Source of the DNA: Candidatus Borkfalkia excrementavium
GTDB taxonomy: Bacteria; Bacillota; Clostridia; Christensenellales; Borkfalkiaceae
Length of the DNA: 64,000 bases
Reading direction: 5' to 3'
Assembly (NCBI GenBank): GCA_019115945.1
Contig: DXCO01000019.1
Location: 20,773 to 84,772, forward strand
The notes under the pieces are model-generated. The model did not search any database. It was not told the origin of the DNA and saw only the letters and a program-made list of their open reading frames with translations. This document shows positions 1 to 8,962 of this stretch, piece after piece. The translations under genes and the position numbers were made by a program. The first letter of the stretch is position 1. Every line of letters starts with the position of its first letter.

Positions 1-1
1 G

Positions 2-1159
2 AAGTATTTCGACTATATGGTAGAGGCGGGCATCAACTTCGTAAACGGGTTCCGCTGGTACGAAGATACGGACGACGAGGTCATGCAATGCCTGAATCTG
101 GCCGAAAAGGCGGGGCTGCCCTTCCTCGTGAACGACAAGACGGTGCTCGACAACATCGAAACGTATTTCCAGACAAAAAATGCGGTACTGCTCGAATCGT
201 CCATGCAGCAGATACAGAAATATGTCGATCATCCCGCCTATGCGGGGCAGTTCTTCATCGACGAGCCTTACCGCGATAAACTGGAGGATCTGGCCGAATT
301 TACCAATCTGTACGAACAGGTGTTCCCCGGCAATTTTTGGAACATCAACATGTTTTCGCCGAACGTATCCGAACTCGGCTGCACATATGAGCAGTTTATG
401 GACGATTACTTTGCCCTAACCAATGCGCGCGTGTATTCGTACGATCATTATCCTCTGCTGCAGTATGATGAAAACGATCCCTATGCCGACGGTATGGATA
501 CGGGATTTTATTATGGTTTGGATTTGGTTCGCTCGAAAACATTGGAACGGAATATCCCCTTCTGGACGTATATTCAGGCGATCGGGATCGGGGGCGCCGA
601 CGGGATCCTGACCAAGCGTGACCCGTCGAGAAACGATATACGCTGGTCAGAATTTATCAACCTGGCGTTCGGCGCGAAAGGGCTGCAGTATTTTACATAT
701 TTTACGCCCGCAAGCGGGGCGGAAACTTTCACCGAAGGGCTGATTGATGCGAACGGGGAAAAGACGGAACATTACGAAGCGGCCAAAGAGGTGAATCAGG
801 AGATCAAGGCTTTCGGCAATATCCTGCTTTTCAGCGATGCGGAGGGCGTGATCTTCAACAAGCAGCCGAGCAACAACCGTTACAAACTGTATACGGAACC
901 GTTCGAGTCATACGGCAGAGTGGAAAGTACGGGCGGCGATACCTTCGTGGCGGGATGTTTCCGCCATACGTCTACGGGAAAACAGTATCTGCTGATCACA
1001 CCGCATACTCCGCTCGATTCCGCGCACGTCGAACTGAACGTAACGGGCAGCGGCGCGTTTGAAGCGTATGTGCACGGGCAGCGCACGGAAGTGACGGCGG
1101 AAAACGGAAAGGTCTCTTTCGACATCGCCGCGGGAGACGCCGTATTCATTCAGGTATAA
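2..1159 (+). CDS. TIM-barrel glycoside hydrolase-like protein, 5' truncated
   Basis: The reading frame is open from base 2, before the first ATG at 17, so the true start lies outside the window. About 386 residues are visible. The pattern of hydrophobic strands and the FFIDEP segment (Glu codon at 263-265), followed by a HYP and a long LAFGAKGLQYFTY segment, suggest a TIM-barrel hydrolase with a small C-terminal beta domain (last ~90 residues). The Glu of IDEP is a candidate acid/base, but this is inference. The gene ends 15 bases before a solute-binding protein gene and is presumably in the same operon, which supports a role in glycan breakdown. I cannot assign a GH family, and whether it is secreted cannot be judged without the N-terminus. 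Confidence 0.6.
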   Translation, partial: KYFDYMVEAGINFVNGFRWYEDTDDEVMQCLNLAEKAGLPFLVNDKTVLDNIETYFQTKNAVLLESSMQQIQKYVDHPAYAGQFFIDEPYRDKLEDLAEFTNLYEQVFPGNFWNINMFSPNVSELGCTYEQFMDDYFALTNARVYSYDHYPLLQYDENDPYADGMDTGFYYGLDLVRSKTLERNIPFWTYIQAIGIGGADGILTKRDPSRNDIRWSEFINLAFGAKGLQYFTYFTPASGAETFTEGLIDANGEKTEHYEAAKEVNQEIKAFGNILLFSDAEGVIFNKQPSNNRYKLYTEPFESYGRVESTGGDTFVAGCFRHTSTGKQYLLITPHTPLDSAHVELNVTGSGAFEAYVHGQRTEVTAENGKVSFDIAAGDAVFIQV

Positions 1160-1174
1160 AAGGAGGAAAACCAG

Positions 1175-2872
1175 ATGAAAGGAAAACTGAAAAAAATTTT
1201 TGCGGGTGCGATGGGCGCCGCGATGATCTGCGCCGCCCTTGCAGGCTGCACGGGCAGGGCTCCGGAAGGAAGCGAGCCGGTCAACACCGATCAATTGCAG
1301 TTGTATATCGGCGTATACGAGGGCGGTCTCGGTTCCGATTGGGTCTATGCCCTGAAAAAGGACTTTGAAGACAAATATGCGGACGTAACTTTCGGGGATA
1401 AAAAAGGCGTTCAGTTGCGCATTTCCGAATCCAAGGCGTTTACGGGGGAATTCGGTACCTCAGGGACCGTGAACATGTCGCAGGAAGTGATCTTTGCAGA
1501 GGGCGCGGCGACGCTGTACTGTGCGGAACGCGGAGATTTTCTCGATATTTCCGATGTCGTGACAAAACCGCTGAATTACGATTTTGTCCGCAAGAGCACG
1601 GGTTCGGGAGAATCTGCGACGATCGAATCCAAACTCAATCAGGACCAGCGGGATTATTACAGCGCGATCGACGGAAAATATTACGCGCTCCCCACTGCGG
1701 AAGCCTACATGGGGCTTGCGTACGACATCGAGGTGTTCGAGGACAACAATCTGTATTTCGCGCCGGACGGTTCCTTTGTGACGGGACCTGACGCCGAACG
1801 CAGCAGCGGGCCTGACGGCGATCCCTCCACCGAGTGGGACAACGGCCTTCCGCAGACGTACGAGCAGTTTTATACCCTGTGCGCAAAGATCAAAAACGAT
1901 CTGAAAATGATCCCCGTCATGTGGGGCGGCGCTTTGCAGGAAATGGTCAGTTTCCTTCTCCTTTCTCTGGAAGCGGACAACGTTGGCGCGGAGCAGATGT
2001 ATCTCAATTACGATTATGACGGCACGCTGGAAAAGCCGATTACATCGTTCGACGGGAGCGGAAATCCTCAGTTCGGCGCAGACGTGCCGATCACTGCGGC
2101 AACGGGATACGAACTGTATAAACAGAGCGGCAAATATTATGCCCTGAAGTTTATCGAGGGGATTATCGAAAACGGTTATTATAATGTAGACAACGGCACG
2201 AGTTCCGCATTCACCCATCAAGACGCCGAGGGCGTGTTCGTTTCCGCAAAGTATAACACGAACATGACGCGCGCAGCCATGCTGGTTGACGGCAACTGGT
2301 GGCAGAGCGAAGCGAAGGGCGTTTTTGCAGACTGGGAGGCGGAAAAGGGCGCGGAAGCCTCGATGCAGAACCGCAAATTCGGCATGATGCCTTTCCCCAA
2401 AGCGTCGGCGGAAGAACTCGGCCCGATGACCCTTCTGACCTATCAGGGGCACGTCGGATTCATCAATTCGCACATCGATGCGGAAAAAGTGGATATCGCG
2501 AAAGCCTTTTTGCAGTACTGCTATACGGAGGAAGCGCTCCGCACGTATACGGTCACGACGAATATCTGCCGCCCCGTAACCTATGATATGGGGGATGCGT
2601 ACGATCAGTTGAGCACGCACGGAAAAATGTGTGTCGACCTTCATACGAGCGCGAACAAAGTTTCCATGGAGAGCGCTTCCAAGATCAACCGCAATTACAA
2701 TACGCAGATCTGGTACGCTCCCGAACTTTGGAAATCCACGGTCGGCGGAACGACGTACACCTATCCCAGCCTCGCGATGATCAACAACGGAATCAGCGCG
2801 GAAGATTATTTTATGGGCATGCGCGCATATTGGACGCCTTCCGTTTGGAGCGCTACGTTCAAAAACGTGTGA
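1175..2872 (+). CDS. Carbohydrate ABC transporter solute-binding lipoprotein
   Basis: 565 residues. The N-terminus has basic residues, a hydrophobic stretch and a lipobox ending LAGC with the lipidated Cys at residue 25. The rest resembles family-1 extracellular solute-binding proteins, which bind an oligosaccharide at the cell surface and deliver it to the permeases. At 565 residues it is longer than the usual ~430, as in many Clostridia glycan-binding proteins. The start follows AAAAGGAGG by about 9 bases. The next two genes encode the permeases, confirming the transporter role. The substrate is unknown; the neighbouring hydrolase-like gene suggests a glycan fragment. Confidence 0.85.
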   Translation: MKGKLKKIFAGAMGAAMICAALAGCTGRAPEGSEPVNTDQLQLYIGVYEGGLGSDWVYALKKDFEDKYADVTFGDKKGVQLRISESKAFTGEFGTSGTVNMSQEVIFAEGAATLYCAERGDFLDISDVVTKPLNYDFVRKSTGSGESATIESKLNQDQRDYYSAIDGKYYALPTAEAYMGLAYDIEVFEDNNLYFAPDGSFVTGPDAERSSGPDGDPSTEWDNGLPQTYEQFYTLCAKIKNDLKMIPVMWGGALQEMVSFLLLSLEADNVGAEQMYLNYDYDGTLEKPITSFDGSGNPQFGADVPITAATGYELYKQSGKYYALKFIEGIIENGYYNVDNGTSSAFTHQDAEGVFVSAKYNTNMTRAAMLVDGNWWQSEAKGVFADWEAEKGAEASMQNRKFGMMPFPKASAEELGPMTLLTYQGHVGFINSHIDAEKVDIAKAFLQYCYTEEALRTYTVTTNICRPVTYDMGDAYDQLSTHGKMCVDLHTSANKVSMESASKINRNYNTQIWYAPELWKSTVGGTTYTYPSLAMINNGISAEDYFMGMRAYWTPSVWSATFKNV

Positions 2873-2889
2873 ACCTACGGAGCCGTACA

Positions 2890-3801
2890 ATGAGGGGAAT
2901 CAAAATATCGCAAAAAAAGAAGAAAGACCTGATTTTCTATTCTCTGGCGCTGTTATATCCGCTTTCGCAGTTCTGCATATTTTATATCGGCGTCAACTTC
3001 AATTCCGTACTTCTGGCGTTCAAAGAGTATGAAACGGTCAACTCTTACAGTTGGGTGGGCTTCGAAAATTTTGAAAACCTGTTCGTACTGTTTCGGGAAA
3101 GGACGATGTTCCGCGTCGCGTTGAAAAATTCTCTCGCCGCGTTTGCGGTGGGAACGGCGTGCGGCCTTTCGTTCGGGCTGTTCTTCTCTTACTACATCTT
3201 CAAGCGAGCGGCGGGCTATAAATTTTTCAAGGTCTTGCTGTTTTTGCCCAGCATCATTCCAGCGATCTCGCTTGTCGTCATGTTCAAACAGTTTGCAGAC
3301 GGCGCGATGCCGGCCATCCTCAAGGCGGTCGGCATACGAACGCCGGGGCTTCTGGCCGATCCCGACCTGACATTCGGTTCGATCATATTTTATAACGTAT
3401 GGGTCAGTTTCGGCACGGGCATTCTGATGTACGTGGGCGCGATGGAAAATATCTCAACGTCGGTATTCGAGGCCGCCAAAATGGACGGCGCCTCTTACGG
3501 CGTAGAATTTTGCCGCATCGTCCTCCCGCTCGTTTGGGGTACCTTTTCCACGTTTTTGATCGTGAACCTCGGCGGCCTTTTCATAAACCAGTGGAATATT
3601 TATGCCTTTTACGGCGGCGGTGCGGAAGAGTCCGTATATACCATAGGCTATTATCTGTATAAGGAATCGGTAAAAGTGAACGCCTATGCGGGTTATCCGC
3701 AACTGGCCGCTTTCGGGATCCTGCTTTCCCTCGTGACCATGCCTATCGTGTACGCGGTCAAATGGGCGTGCGAGCGTTTCGGTCCGTCTACGGAGAGGTG
3801 A
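2890..3801 (+). CDS. Carbohydrate ABC transporter permease, MalF/UgpA-like
   Basis: 303 residues from the ATG at 2890. The frame is open further upstream inside the binding-protein gene, but that part is not membrane-like. About six membrane segments are visible, beginning with the one at residues ~15-37. Residues in the second half contain an EAAKMDGAS segment followed by a FCRIVLPL segment, which is the EAA loop that docks the ATPase. The start lies 17 bases after the binding-protein stop, and the partner permease follows after 4 bases. No ATPase gene is present, so it probably uses a shared MsmK/UgpC-type ATPase encoded elsewhere. Confidence 0.9.
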   Translation: MRGIKISQKKKKDLIFYSLALLYPLSQFCIFYIGVNFNSVLLAFKEYETVNSYSWVGFENFENLFVLFRERTMFRVALKNSLAAFAVGTACGLSFGLFFSYYIFKRAAGYKFFKVLLFLPSIIPAISLVVMFKQFADGAMPAILKAVGIRTPGLLADPDLTFGSIIFYNVWVSFGTGILMYVGAMENISTSVFEAAKMDGASYGVEFCRIVLPLVWGTFSTFLIVNLGGLFINQWNIYAFYGGGAEESVYTIGYYLYKESVKVNAYAGYPQLAAFGILLSLVTMPIVYAVKWACERFGPSTER

Positions 3802-3805
3802 GCGT

Positions 3806-4687
3806 ATGAAAAACAGAGGTTTGTCGCTGCGCAGTCCGTACGCCATCGTAACGCTGTGCATCCTGATTTTATATGTGGTTTCGCTGCTATTTCCCTCCGC
3901 GTGGGGGCTTTGGACGGCGATGAAATCCAATCTCGATTATCTCGGCGATCCGCTCGGCCTTCCGGATACGTGGCATTTCGAGAATTTTCTGACGGCGTTG
4001 GATAACTACATGGTACAGGTCTTCAAGGACGGCAGAACGTACTATTTCTACATTGAGTCGATGCTGCTGTTCTCCCTGCTTTATGCGGTCGGCGCGGCGT
4101 TTTTTACGACGTTCGTCTGCTGCCTGGTCGCTTACGTCACGTCGCGGTTCAATTTTGTATTCAACAAAGTGGTCTACGGCATCGTGATTGTGACGATGAC
4201 CCTGCCCATTGTAGGCAGTCTCCCTTCCGAGATCCAGATGCTCAAAATGCTCAATCTTTACGACAATATCGTGGGGATGTGGGTGCTGAAGTCGAATTTT
4301 CTCGGCCTGTATTATCTCGTGTTCTACTCTACCTTCAAAAGCCTGCCGAAAGATTATTCCGAAGCGGCGTATATCGACGGGGCCTCCAATTTTGTGGTGT
4401 TCGTGCGGATCGGCCTTCCGTTGGTGCGCAATATCTTTTTTACGATCATGCTGATCAAGTTTATCGAATTCTGGAACGATTATACGGCGACGCTGACGTA
4501 TATGCCCTCGTATCCTACGCTCGCGTTCGGGCTGTACGAATACAGTTTTTCCGCCGCGCCGGAGATCAACAATACGCCCATGCGCATGGCGGGTTGTTTC
4601 GTCCTCGCGGTTCCGATCCTCATCGTGTTTCTGTTTACGCACGATCGTATGATGTCAAACCTGTCTATGGGCGGGGTGAAAGAATAA
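3806..4687 (+). CDS. Carbohydrate ABC transporter permease, MalG/UgpE-like
   Basis: 293 residues with a hydrophobic segment at residues ~10-32 and five or so later membrane segments. The EAA loop reads SEAAYIDGASN followed by a VRIGLPL segment. It forms the heterodimeric channel with the permease just upstream. GGAGAGG lies 6 bases before the ATG and overlaps the end of the upstream gene, so the two are probably translationally coupled. A surface lipoprotein gene follows after 23 bases with its own GGAGG, so all appear to be one operon. Confidence 0.9.
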   Translation: MKNRGLSLRSPYAIVTLCILILYVVSLLFPSAWGLWTAMKSNLDYLGDPLGLPDTWHFENFLTALDNYMVQVFKDGRTYYFYIESMLLFSLLYAVGAAFFTTFVCCLVAYVTSRFNFVFNKVVYGIVIVTMTLPIVGSLPSEIQMLKMLNLYDNIVGMWVLKSNFLGLYYLVFYSTFKSLPKDYSEAAYIDGASNFVVFVRIGLPLVRNIFFTIMLIKFIEFWNDYTATLTYMPSYPTLAFGLYEYSFSAAPEINNTPMRMAGCFVLAVPILIVFLFTHDRMMSNLSMGGVKE

Positions 4688-4710
4688 AAATAAATTTAAG
4701 GAGGAAAATC

Positions 4711-6867
4711 ATGAAAAAAATCTGGCTGAGTTTCTTGCTCGCCGCAGTGATGCTTCTTGCGCCGGTCGCTCTGATCGGCTGCGAGGGAGGAGAAAACGGA
4801 GGAACAAAACTTGCGATCACTCCTTCCGAACTGGAGATGGAACAGTATGAAGAGGCGACCTTATCGGTAAATAAAGAGGGGACCGTCACATGGAGCAGTT
4901 CCGACCCGATGGTCGTACGCGTCAGCGACGGCGTGATCACTTCCGTCAAGATGGGCAATGCCGTAATCACGGCGCAGGTCGGGGAGGAAACGGCCACGTG
5001 CGACGTGACGGTCATACGCGCCACGAAAAGCCGTTCTCTGATTTTGAGCGATGAGGAGGTCTCCCTGCATCTGGGCGTCGATGGAGGGGACAGCAAGACG
5101 GTCACGGCGGAACTGAAAGAATCGGGCTCGACGCTGCAGAACGTCAATTATGTCTGGGCCTCTTCCGACCCCGCCGTCGCGGAGGTCCGCAACGGGAATA
5201 TTACCGCAGTGGCAAGCGGAAATACGGTGATCACCGTTTCGACGACTTATAAGGGGCAGGCGTTTGCGAAAGAAATTGCCGTCAGCGTGCGCGACTGGGC
5301 ACATGACGACGGCGGGATGGCCCTGCTCGAATCGGCATCGACTTCCGAACTTGCTTCCTACGACGGGGATGTCACCGCGCTCGGTTTCGAAGAGGGCACG
5401 CAGGTAACGCAGTTTACCGTCAACGACGGCGCCACGGCTCTTTGGAATAACCGCGTTCTTGCGGAGGGTGCGACGGACTCGGCGGGCAATCATCTGTATA
5501 CCCGCATGATCTTCGATCTCGCGCTGAGTGAACCGCTCACGGGGGATATGGTCTTTTGGATCTACGATAAAGTATATACCTATCATGAAGGGACGATCCC
5601 CGCGCTCGATCTTGATTTCGGCGTGATCGTCTACGATAAGGCCACGGGCGAAGTCTTCACGGGAAAAATGGAGACGGGCAAAGTTTATACTTTTGTCGTA
5701 AAACTGAATCAGCCTTCCGAAGACAATAAGTCGTGGGGGCTCTCTTTCGCACAGGATACGGTCGTATATTTCGCAAATACCGTCTGCTGCAACGAGGACT
5801 ATTATCAGGATCAGTTCGGCGGGCTCGATCAGCCGTCTGAACCGTTCACCGACGTCTATTTCGTATACGGAGACAGTCTGGAAGTGCTCGTCGGACCGAA
5901 TGAAGAAGGGTGGTTTGAACAGACGTTCGCAGCAAACGACCTGTGGACCAAGCGCGTCTACCTCGGCACGAAGGAATGGACCACGATCAATCATTACATT
6001 GCGATGAAAGAGCGTTACGATTATTATTGTTTCGACATTATCTTCAAAGATAATATTGCCGGAGCGATCTGGACGGGCGGTTATGCCCTGATGATCGGGG
6101 CGGACGGCACGTTTACCAAGGAAACGGTGGGCGGAGCGATCGAGAAGGGCGATATTTACGTCTATGACGAAAGCGGCAGCGATGTGACGGGGCAGCCTTT
6201 GCAAGCGAATACTGTCTACTCATTCAAAGTGAAAATCCAGAAAGAGGCGGACGGCGTATATCAGAATCTGAGTACGGGCATCGGCCTGAATCAGGGAACG
6301 ATCTGGCTGAAAGAACCTTATTTTATGAAACAGGAAAATGTTGACCCCGGTGAAGAAACTCCCGAACCGGAGCCCGAGCCGGAGCCCGAACCCGGCGACG
6401 GTGAAAAGGTCGCGCTCGGCGGCATGGTCTGCGGAGATTCGCAGGCAACCCTTACGGAGACGCAGCGCGAGGGATACGAGGGATGGTTTGAACAGACGTT
6501 CGACTCCTCCGCCGACCTGTGGGGAAAACGCGTCTACGGTTTCGACAGCGATCACTCTTTTATCGCCATGCGCGAGTATGCGTATTACGGTTTCGACATC
6601 GTATTCGTCGACAATTTTGCCGATGCGCTGATCTGGAACGGCACCGAACTGACGATCGGGGTTTCCGAGGGCAAGTTCAATGCCGCTGCGGGTGATCTGT
6701 TCGTTTACGATGCGGAGGGCAACGACGTGACGGGAGAGGTTTTGCAGACGGGCGTGGCGTATACGCTGAAAATCAAACTGTACGGCGTTGACGGAAACAA
6801 TATCGGACTGGGGCTGAACGGCGCGGGTACGCTTCTCGTAAAATCGCCTTATCTGACGAACAAATGA
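4711..6867 (+). CDS. Surface lipoprotein with two Ig-like (Big_2) domains and three beta-sandwich repeats
   Basis: 718 residues from the ATG at 4711, 6 bases after AAGGAGG. The frame is open upstream of it but has no ribosome site there. The signal ends in LIGC (lipidated Cys24). Two bacterial Ig-like group 2 domains cover about residues 33-110 and 112-200, recognisable by WSSSDP and WASSDP segments. Three related blocks follow at roughly 209-370, 381-540 and 572-718; the last two share GWFEQTF, KRVY, IAM(K/R)E and YDxxGxDVTG segments. A PEPEPEP linker (residues ~551-563) precedes the last block. No catalytic motif is visible. Position after a binding protein and two permeases suggests a glycan-capture or scaffold role. 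The three repeats match no family I can name. Confidence 0.75.
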   Translation: MKKIWLSFLLAAVMLLAPVALIGCEGGENGGTKLAITPSELEMEQYEEATLSVNKEGTVTWSSSDPMVVRVSDGVITSVKMGNAVITAQVGEETATCDVTVIRATKSRSLILSDEEVSLHLGVDGGDSKTVTAELKESGSTLQNVNYVWASSDPAVAEVRNGNITAVASGNTVITVSTTYKGQAFAKEIAVSVRDWAHDDGGMALLESASTSELASYDGDVTALGFEEGTQVTQFTVNDGATALWNNRVLAEGATDSAGNHLYTRMIFDLALSEPLTGDMVFWIYDKVYTYHEGTIPALDLDFGVIVYDKATGEVFTGKMETGKVYTFVVKLNQPSEDNKSWGLSFAQDTVVYFANTVCCNEDYYQDQFGGLDQPSEPFTDVYFVYGDSLEVLVGPNEEGWFEQTFAANDLWTKRVYLGTKEWTTINHYIAMKERYDYYCFDIIFKDNIAGAIWTGGYALMIGADGTFTKETVGGAIEKGDIYVYDESGSDVTGQPLQANTVYSFKVKIQKEADGVYQNLSTGIGLNQGTIWLKEPYFMKQENVDPGEETPEPEPEPEPEPGDGEKVALGGMVCGDSQATLTETQREGYEGWFEQTFDSSADLWGKRVYGFDSDHSFIAMREYAYYGFDIVFVDNFADALIWNGTELTIGVSEGKFNAAAGDLFVYDAEGNDVTGEVLQTGVAYTLKIKLYGVDGNNIGLGLNGAGTLLVKSPYLTNK

Positions 6868-6913
6868 TCGGATAAAATTTCATTATTCTTTCCGCGCCAG
6901 CGGAAACGGCTAC

Positions 6914-6948
6914 AAGAACGGGCCGGTGTTATGCACCGGCCCGTTCTT
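6914..6948 (+). terminator. Rho-independent-type hairpin after the first transporter operon
   Basis: A perfect 15-bp stem (6914-6928 with 6934-6948) and a 5-base loop lie 46 bases after the lipoprotein stop codon. The 3' flank is TAATATAAAAAATTTT, so the uridine tract is weak, but stem strength and position favour a terminator. Confidence 0.7.
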
Positions 6949-6960
6949 AATATAAAAAAT

Positions 6961-6996
6961 TTTCTCCGCGCAGGCAGATCTGTCTGCGCGGAGAAA
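6961..6996. repeat. 36-base near-perfect palindrome between operons
   Basis: The two halves are complementary around the centre at 6978/6979 with one G-T pair on each transcribed strand. It starts 12 bases after the preceding hairpin and ends 27 bases before the next promoter. It could be a second terminator arm or an operator; the sequence alone does not decide. Confidence 0.5.
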
Positions 6997-7023
6997 TCGT
7001 GGCTTTTCCGGTGAAGAATTGAA

Positions 7024-7052
7024 TTGACGAAGCGCGCCGCATCTGATATAAT
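7024..7052 (+). promoter_or_regulatory. Sigma-A-type promoter for the kinase-like/TtcA-like pair
   Basis: TTGACG at 7024-7029, a 17-base spacer and TATAAT at 7047-7052. The first gene starts 71 bases downstream. Confidence 0.75.
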
Positions 7053-7123
7053 AAAAAACAAATCAAAAAACGGCCGCACGGGGCACTTGAAGAGGACTTT
7101 GCGGCAAAAGAGCGGAAAACAAT

Positions 7124-7981
7124 ATGCAGAAGGTAAAAATATCGCTCGCGGGAGATCTGGGCAGCGGCAAGTCCACGGTCGGCAGGATCCTCGCGGAAAA
7201 ATTCGGCGCCGAAATATATTCGACGGGCACCATTCAGCGTCAGATCGCAGAAAGCATGGGCATGACGACGCTCGAACTCAACAAGTATTCCGAAACGCAT
7301 CCCGAGATCGATCAGATGATCGACGACGGTCTGCGCGCGCTGAACGGGCAGGATCTTTCGGTGATCATCGATTCGCGCATGGCGTGGCACTTTGTGCCCT
7401 CGTCTTTTTCCGTCTATATGACGGCGGACGCGGTCGTGTCCGCGCGGCGCATCATGGAGGCGGGGCGCTCGAGCGAACCTTTTTCTTCTCTCGACGAGGC
7501 GGTGCGTTCCGTCCGCAGCAGGAGAAAGAGCGAAATGTACCGCTATGCGGCTTTTTATGATGTAAATATCAAAGATCTCGAAAATTACGATTTTGTCATC
7601 GATACGTCGTTCGCGTCTCCCGAACGCGTCGCGCAGGAGATCGCCTCGCATTATCTCGACCATATGGCGGGGAAACCGTTCGAGCGGTATCTGATCTGCG
7701 CGGAACGGCTTCTGCCCTGTGCGGAGGAGAGGGGCGGCGCCCCCCGCTTTGTGGAGCAGGACGGATTCTTCTATATCGCTGGCGGCGCGGATAAAATTTT
7801 GTCCCTCGTCAGGGGGGGAGAAAGCCTGCTTCCCCTCAAACGTCTGCGCTCGTTCGGCAGGGGAAAGGGCAGGAAAGACGCGTTTATCCTCGCCAACTGT
7901 ACGGCTGAAAAGATCAATGCGTGGGAGGAGGAAAGCGGCGTGAAAATGCGCGTCAGGCCGCCCTTTTTATGCGCGAACTGA
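7124..7981 (+). CDS. Cytidylate-kinase-like P-loop protein with C-terminal extension
   Basis: 285 residues. A Walker A motif GDLGSGKST lies near the N-terminus (residues ~10-18), followed by STGTIQR, the type of nucleoside-binding segment seen in the AAA_33/cytidylate-kinase-like family. Residues ~1-195 match that fold; a further ~90 residues have no domain I recognise, so it is longer than ordinary CMP kinase (~220). Its last 13 bases overlap the next gene, a TtcA-like tRNA-modifying enzyme, which suggests joint expression. It could be a CMP kinase paralogue or a kinase acting on another small substrate; housekeeping Cmk is not excluded but seems less likely. Confidence 0.7.
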   Translation: MQKVKISLAGDLGSGKSTVGRILAEKFGAEIYSTGTIQRQIAESMGMTTLELNKYSETHPEIDQMIDDGLRALNGQDLSVIIDSRMAWHFVPSSFSVYMTADAVVSARRIMEAGRSSEPFSSLDEAVRSVRSRRKSEMYRYAAFYDVNIKDLENYDFVIDTSFASPERVAQEIASHYLDHMAGKPFERYLICAERLLPCAEERGGAPRFVEQDGFFYIAGGADKILSLVRGGESLLPLKRLRSFGRGKGRKDAFILANCTAEKINAWEEESGVKMRVRPPFLCAN

Positions 7982-8802
7982 CCGAACGCGAACGCATCGA
8001 GCGCTCGATCCTGACCACGTACCGCAAGGGCGTATGGAGCAAATTCGTCCGCGCGGTCAAAGAATACGCGCTGATCGAAGAGGGAGACAGGATCGCGGTC
8101 TGCATGTCGGGAGGGAAAGACTCCGCGCTTCTTGCCAAGTGCATGCAGGAACTGCAAAAACACAGCCCCGTGCGGTTCGGGCTGGAATTCATCGTCATGG
8201 ACCCGGGGTACAATCCGGAAAACAGGGCGCTGATCGAAAAGAACGCAAACCTTCTGGGCATACCCGCGCATATTTTTGAAACGCAGATCTTCGAAGCGGT
8301 CTCCGAAGTCGTCAAAAACCCGTGTTATCTCTGCGCGCGCATGCGCAGGGGGTATCTGTACGAAGAGGCGCTTCGCCTCGGCTGCAACAAGATCGCCCTC
8401 GGCCACCATTTCGACGACGTGATCGAAACCATCCTGATGGGCATCCTGTACGGCGGACAGATGCAGAGCATGCCGCCCAAACTGAAAAGCACCAATCATA
8501 AGGGCATGCAGTTGATACGCCCCCTATATTACGTGCACGAAAGGGATATTTTGAACTGGCAGAAGGGGAACGGGCTTTCCTTTTTGCGGTGCGCGTGCAG
8601 GTTTACGGAGCGGAGCGAGGAAAAAGAGGACGAATCCAAGCGCCGCGAGGTCAAGCGGCTGATCGCCCGCCTGAAAGAGACGAACCCCAACGTGGATATC
8701 AGCATTTTCCGCAGCGCCTATAACGTGCACGTGGATACGTTGATCAAGTACGATTCGAAAGGGAAGGAATATCCTTTCCTCGAACGGTACGAAGAAAAAT
8801 AA
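7969..8802 (+). CDS. TtcA-family tRNA 2-thiolation protein (PP-loop ATPase)
   Basis: 277 residues from the ATG at 7969, which overlaps the previous gene by 13 bases. The PP-loop SGGKDS is at residues 47-52. A CYLCARMRRG segment supplies the CxxC pair and GHHFDDVIET the second family motif; a later LRCACRF segment can supply the third Cys. TtcA-type enzymes activate C32 of tRNA with ATP and insert sulfur through an iron-sulfur cluster. An in-frame upstream GTG at 7921 adds 16 residues lacking family features, and the ATG is preferred. Exact tRNA target is inferred from the family. Confidence 0.85.
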   Translation: MRELTERERIERSILTTYRKGVWSKFVRAVKEYALIEEGDRIAVCMSGGKDSALLAKCMQELQKHSPVRFGLEFIVMDPGYNPENRALIEKNANLLGIPAHIFETQIFEAVSEVVKNPCYLCARMRRGYLYEEALRLGCNKIALGHHFDDVIETILMGILYGGQMQSMPPKLKSTNHKGMQLIRPLYYVHERDILNWQKGNGLSFLRCACRFTERSEEKEDESKRREVKRLIARLKETNPNVDISIFRSAYNVHVDTLIKYDSKGKEYPFLERYEEK

Positions 8803-8813
8803 ACGTATGATTT

Positions 8814-8850
8814 AAGCGCCGCCTTTTCCGTTCGGGAAGGCGGCGCTTTT
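8814..8850 (+). terminator. Rho-independent terminator
   Basis: AAGCGCCGCCTT pairs with AAGGCGGCGCTT around an inner CCG/CGG stem, followed directly by Ts. It lies 11 bases after the TtcA-like stop codon. Confidence 0.85.
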
Positions 8851-8896
8851 GCATGGAAAATTTTTTCGGAAAAAAGTATTCGCACGCTTGAATGTC

Positions 8897-8925
8897 TTGA
8901 CAGTTGTCAAATTTTCGTGTATAGT
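8897..8925 (+). promoter_or_regulatory. nad operon promoter with overlapping palindromic operator candidate
   Basis: TTGACA at 8897-8902, a 17-base spacer and TATAGT at 8920-8925. The -35 box is the left arm of the inverted repeat TTGACA-GT-TGTCAA (8897-8910). A repressor bound there would block RNA polymerase. Because the operon ends with niaR, NiaR is the obvious candidate; this is inference from position and symmetry. Confidence 0.75.
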
Positions 8926-8962
8926 TTCATGGAAAGAAACGCATGCGAGGCAGGTTATTGGT

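Noticed and set aside
8849..8962. Longer NadA reading frame from 8849
   Set aside because: It would start upstream of the promoter and adds residues unlike NadA.
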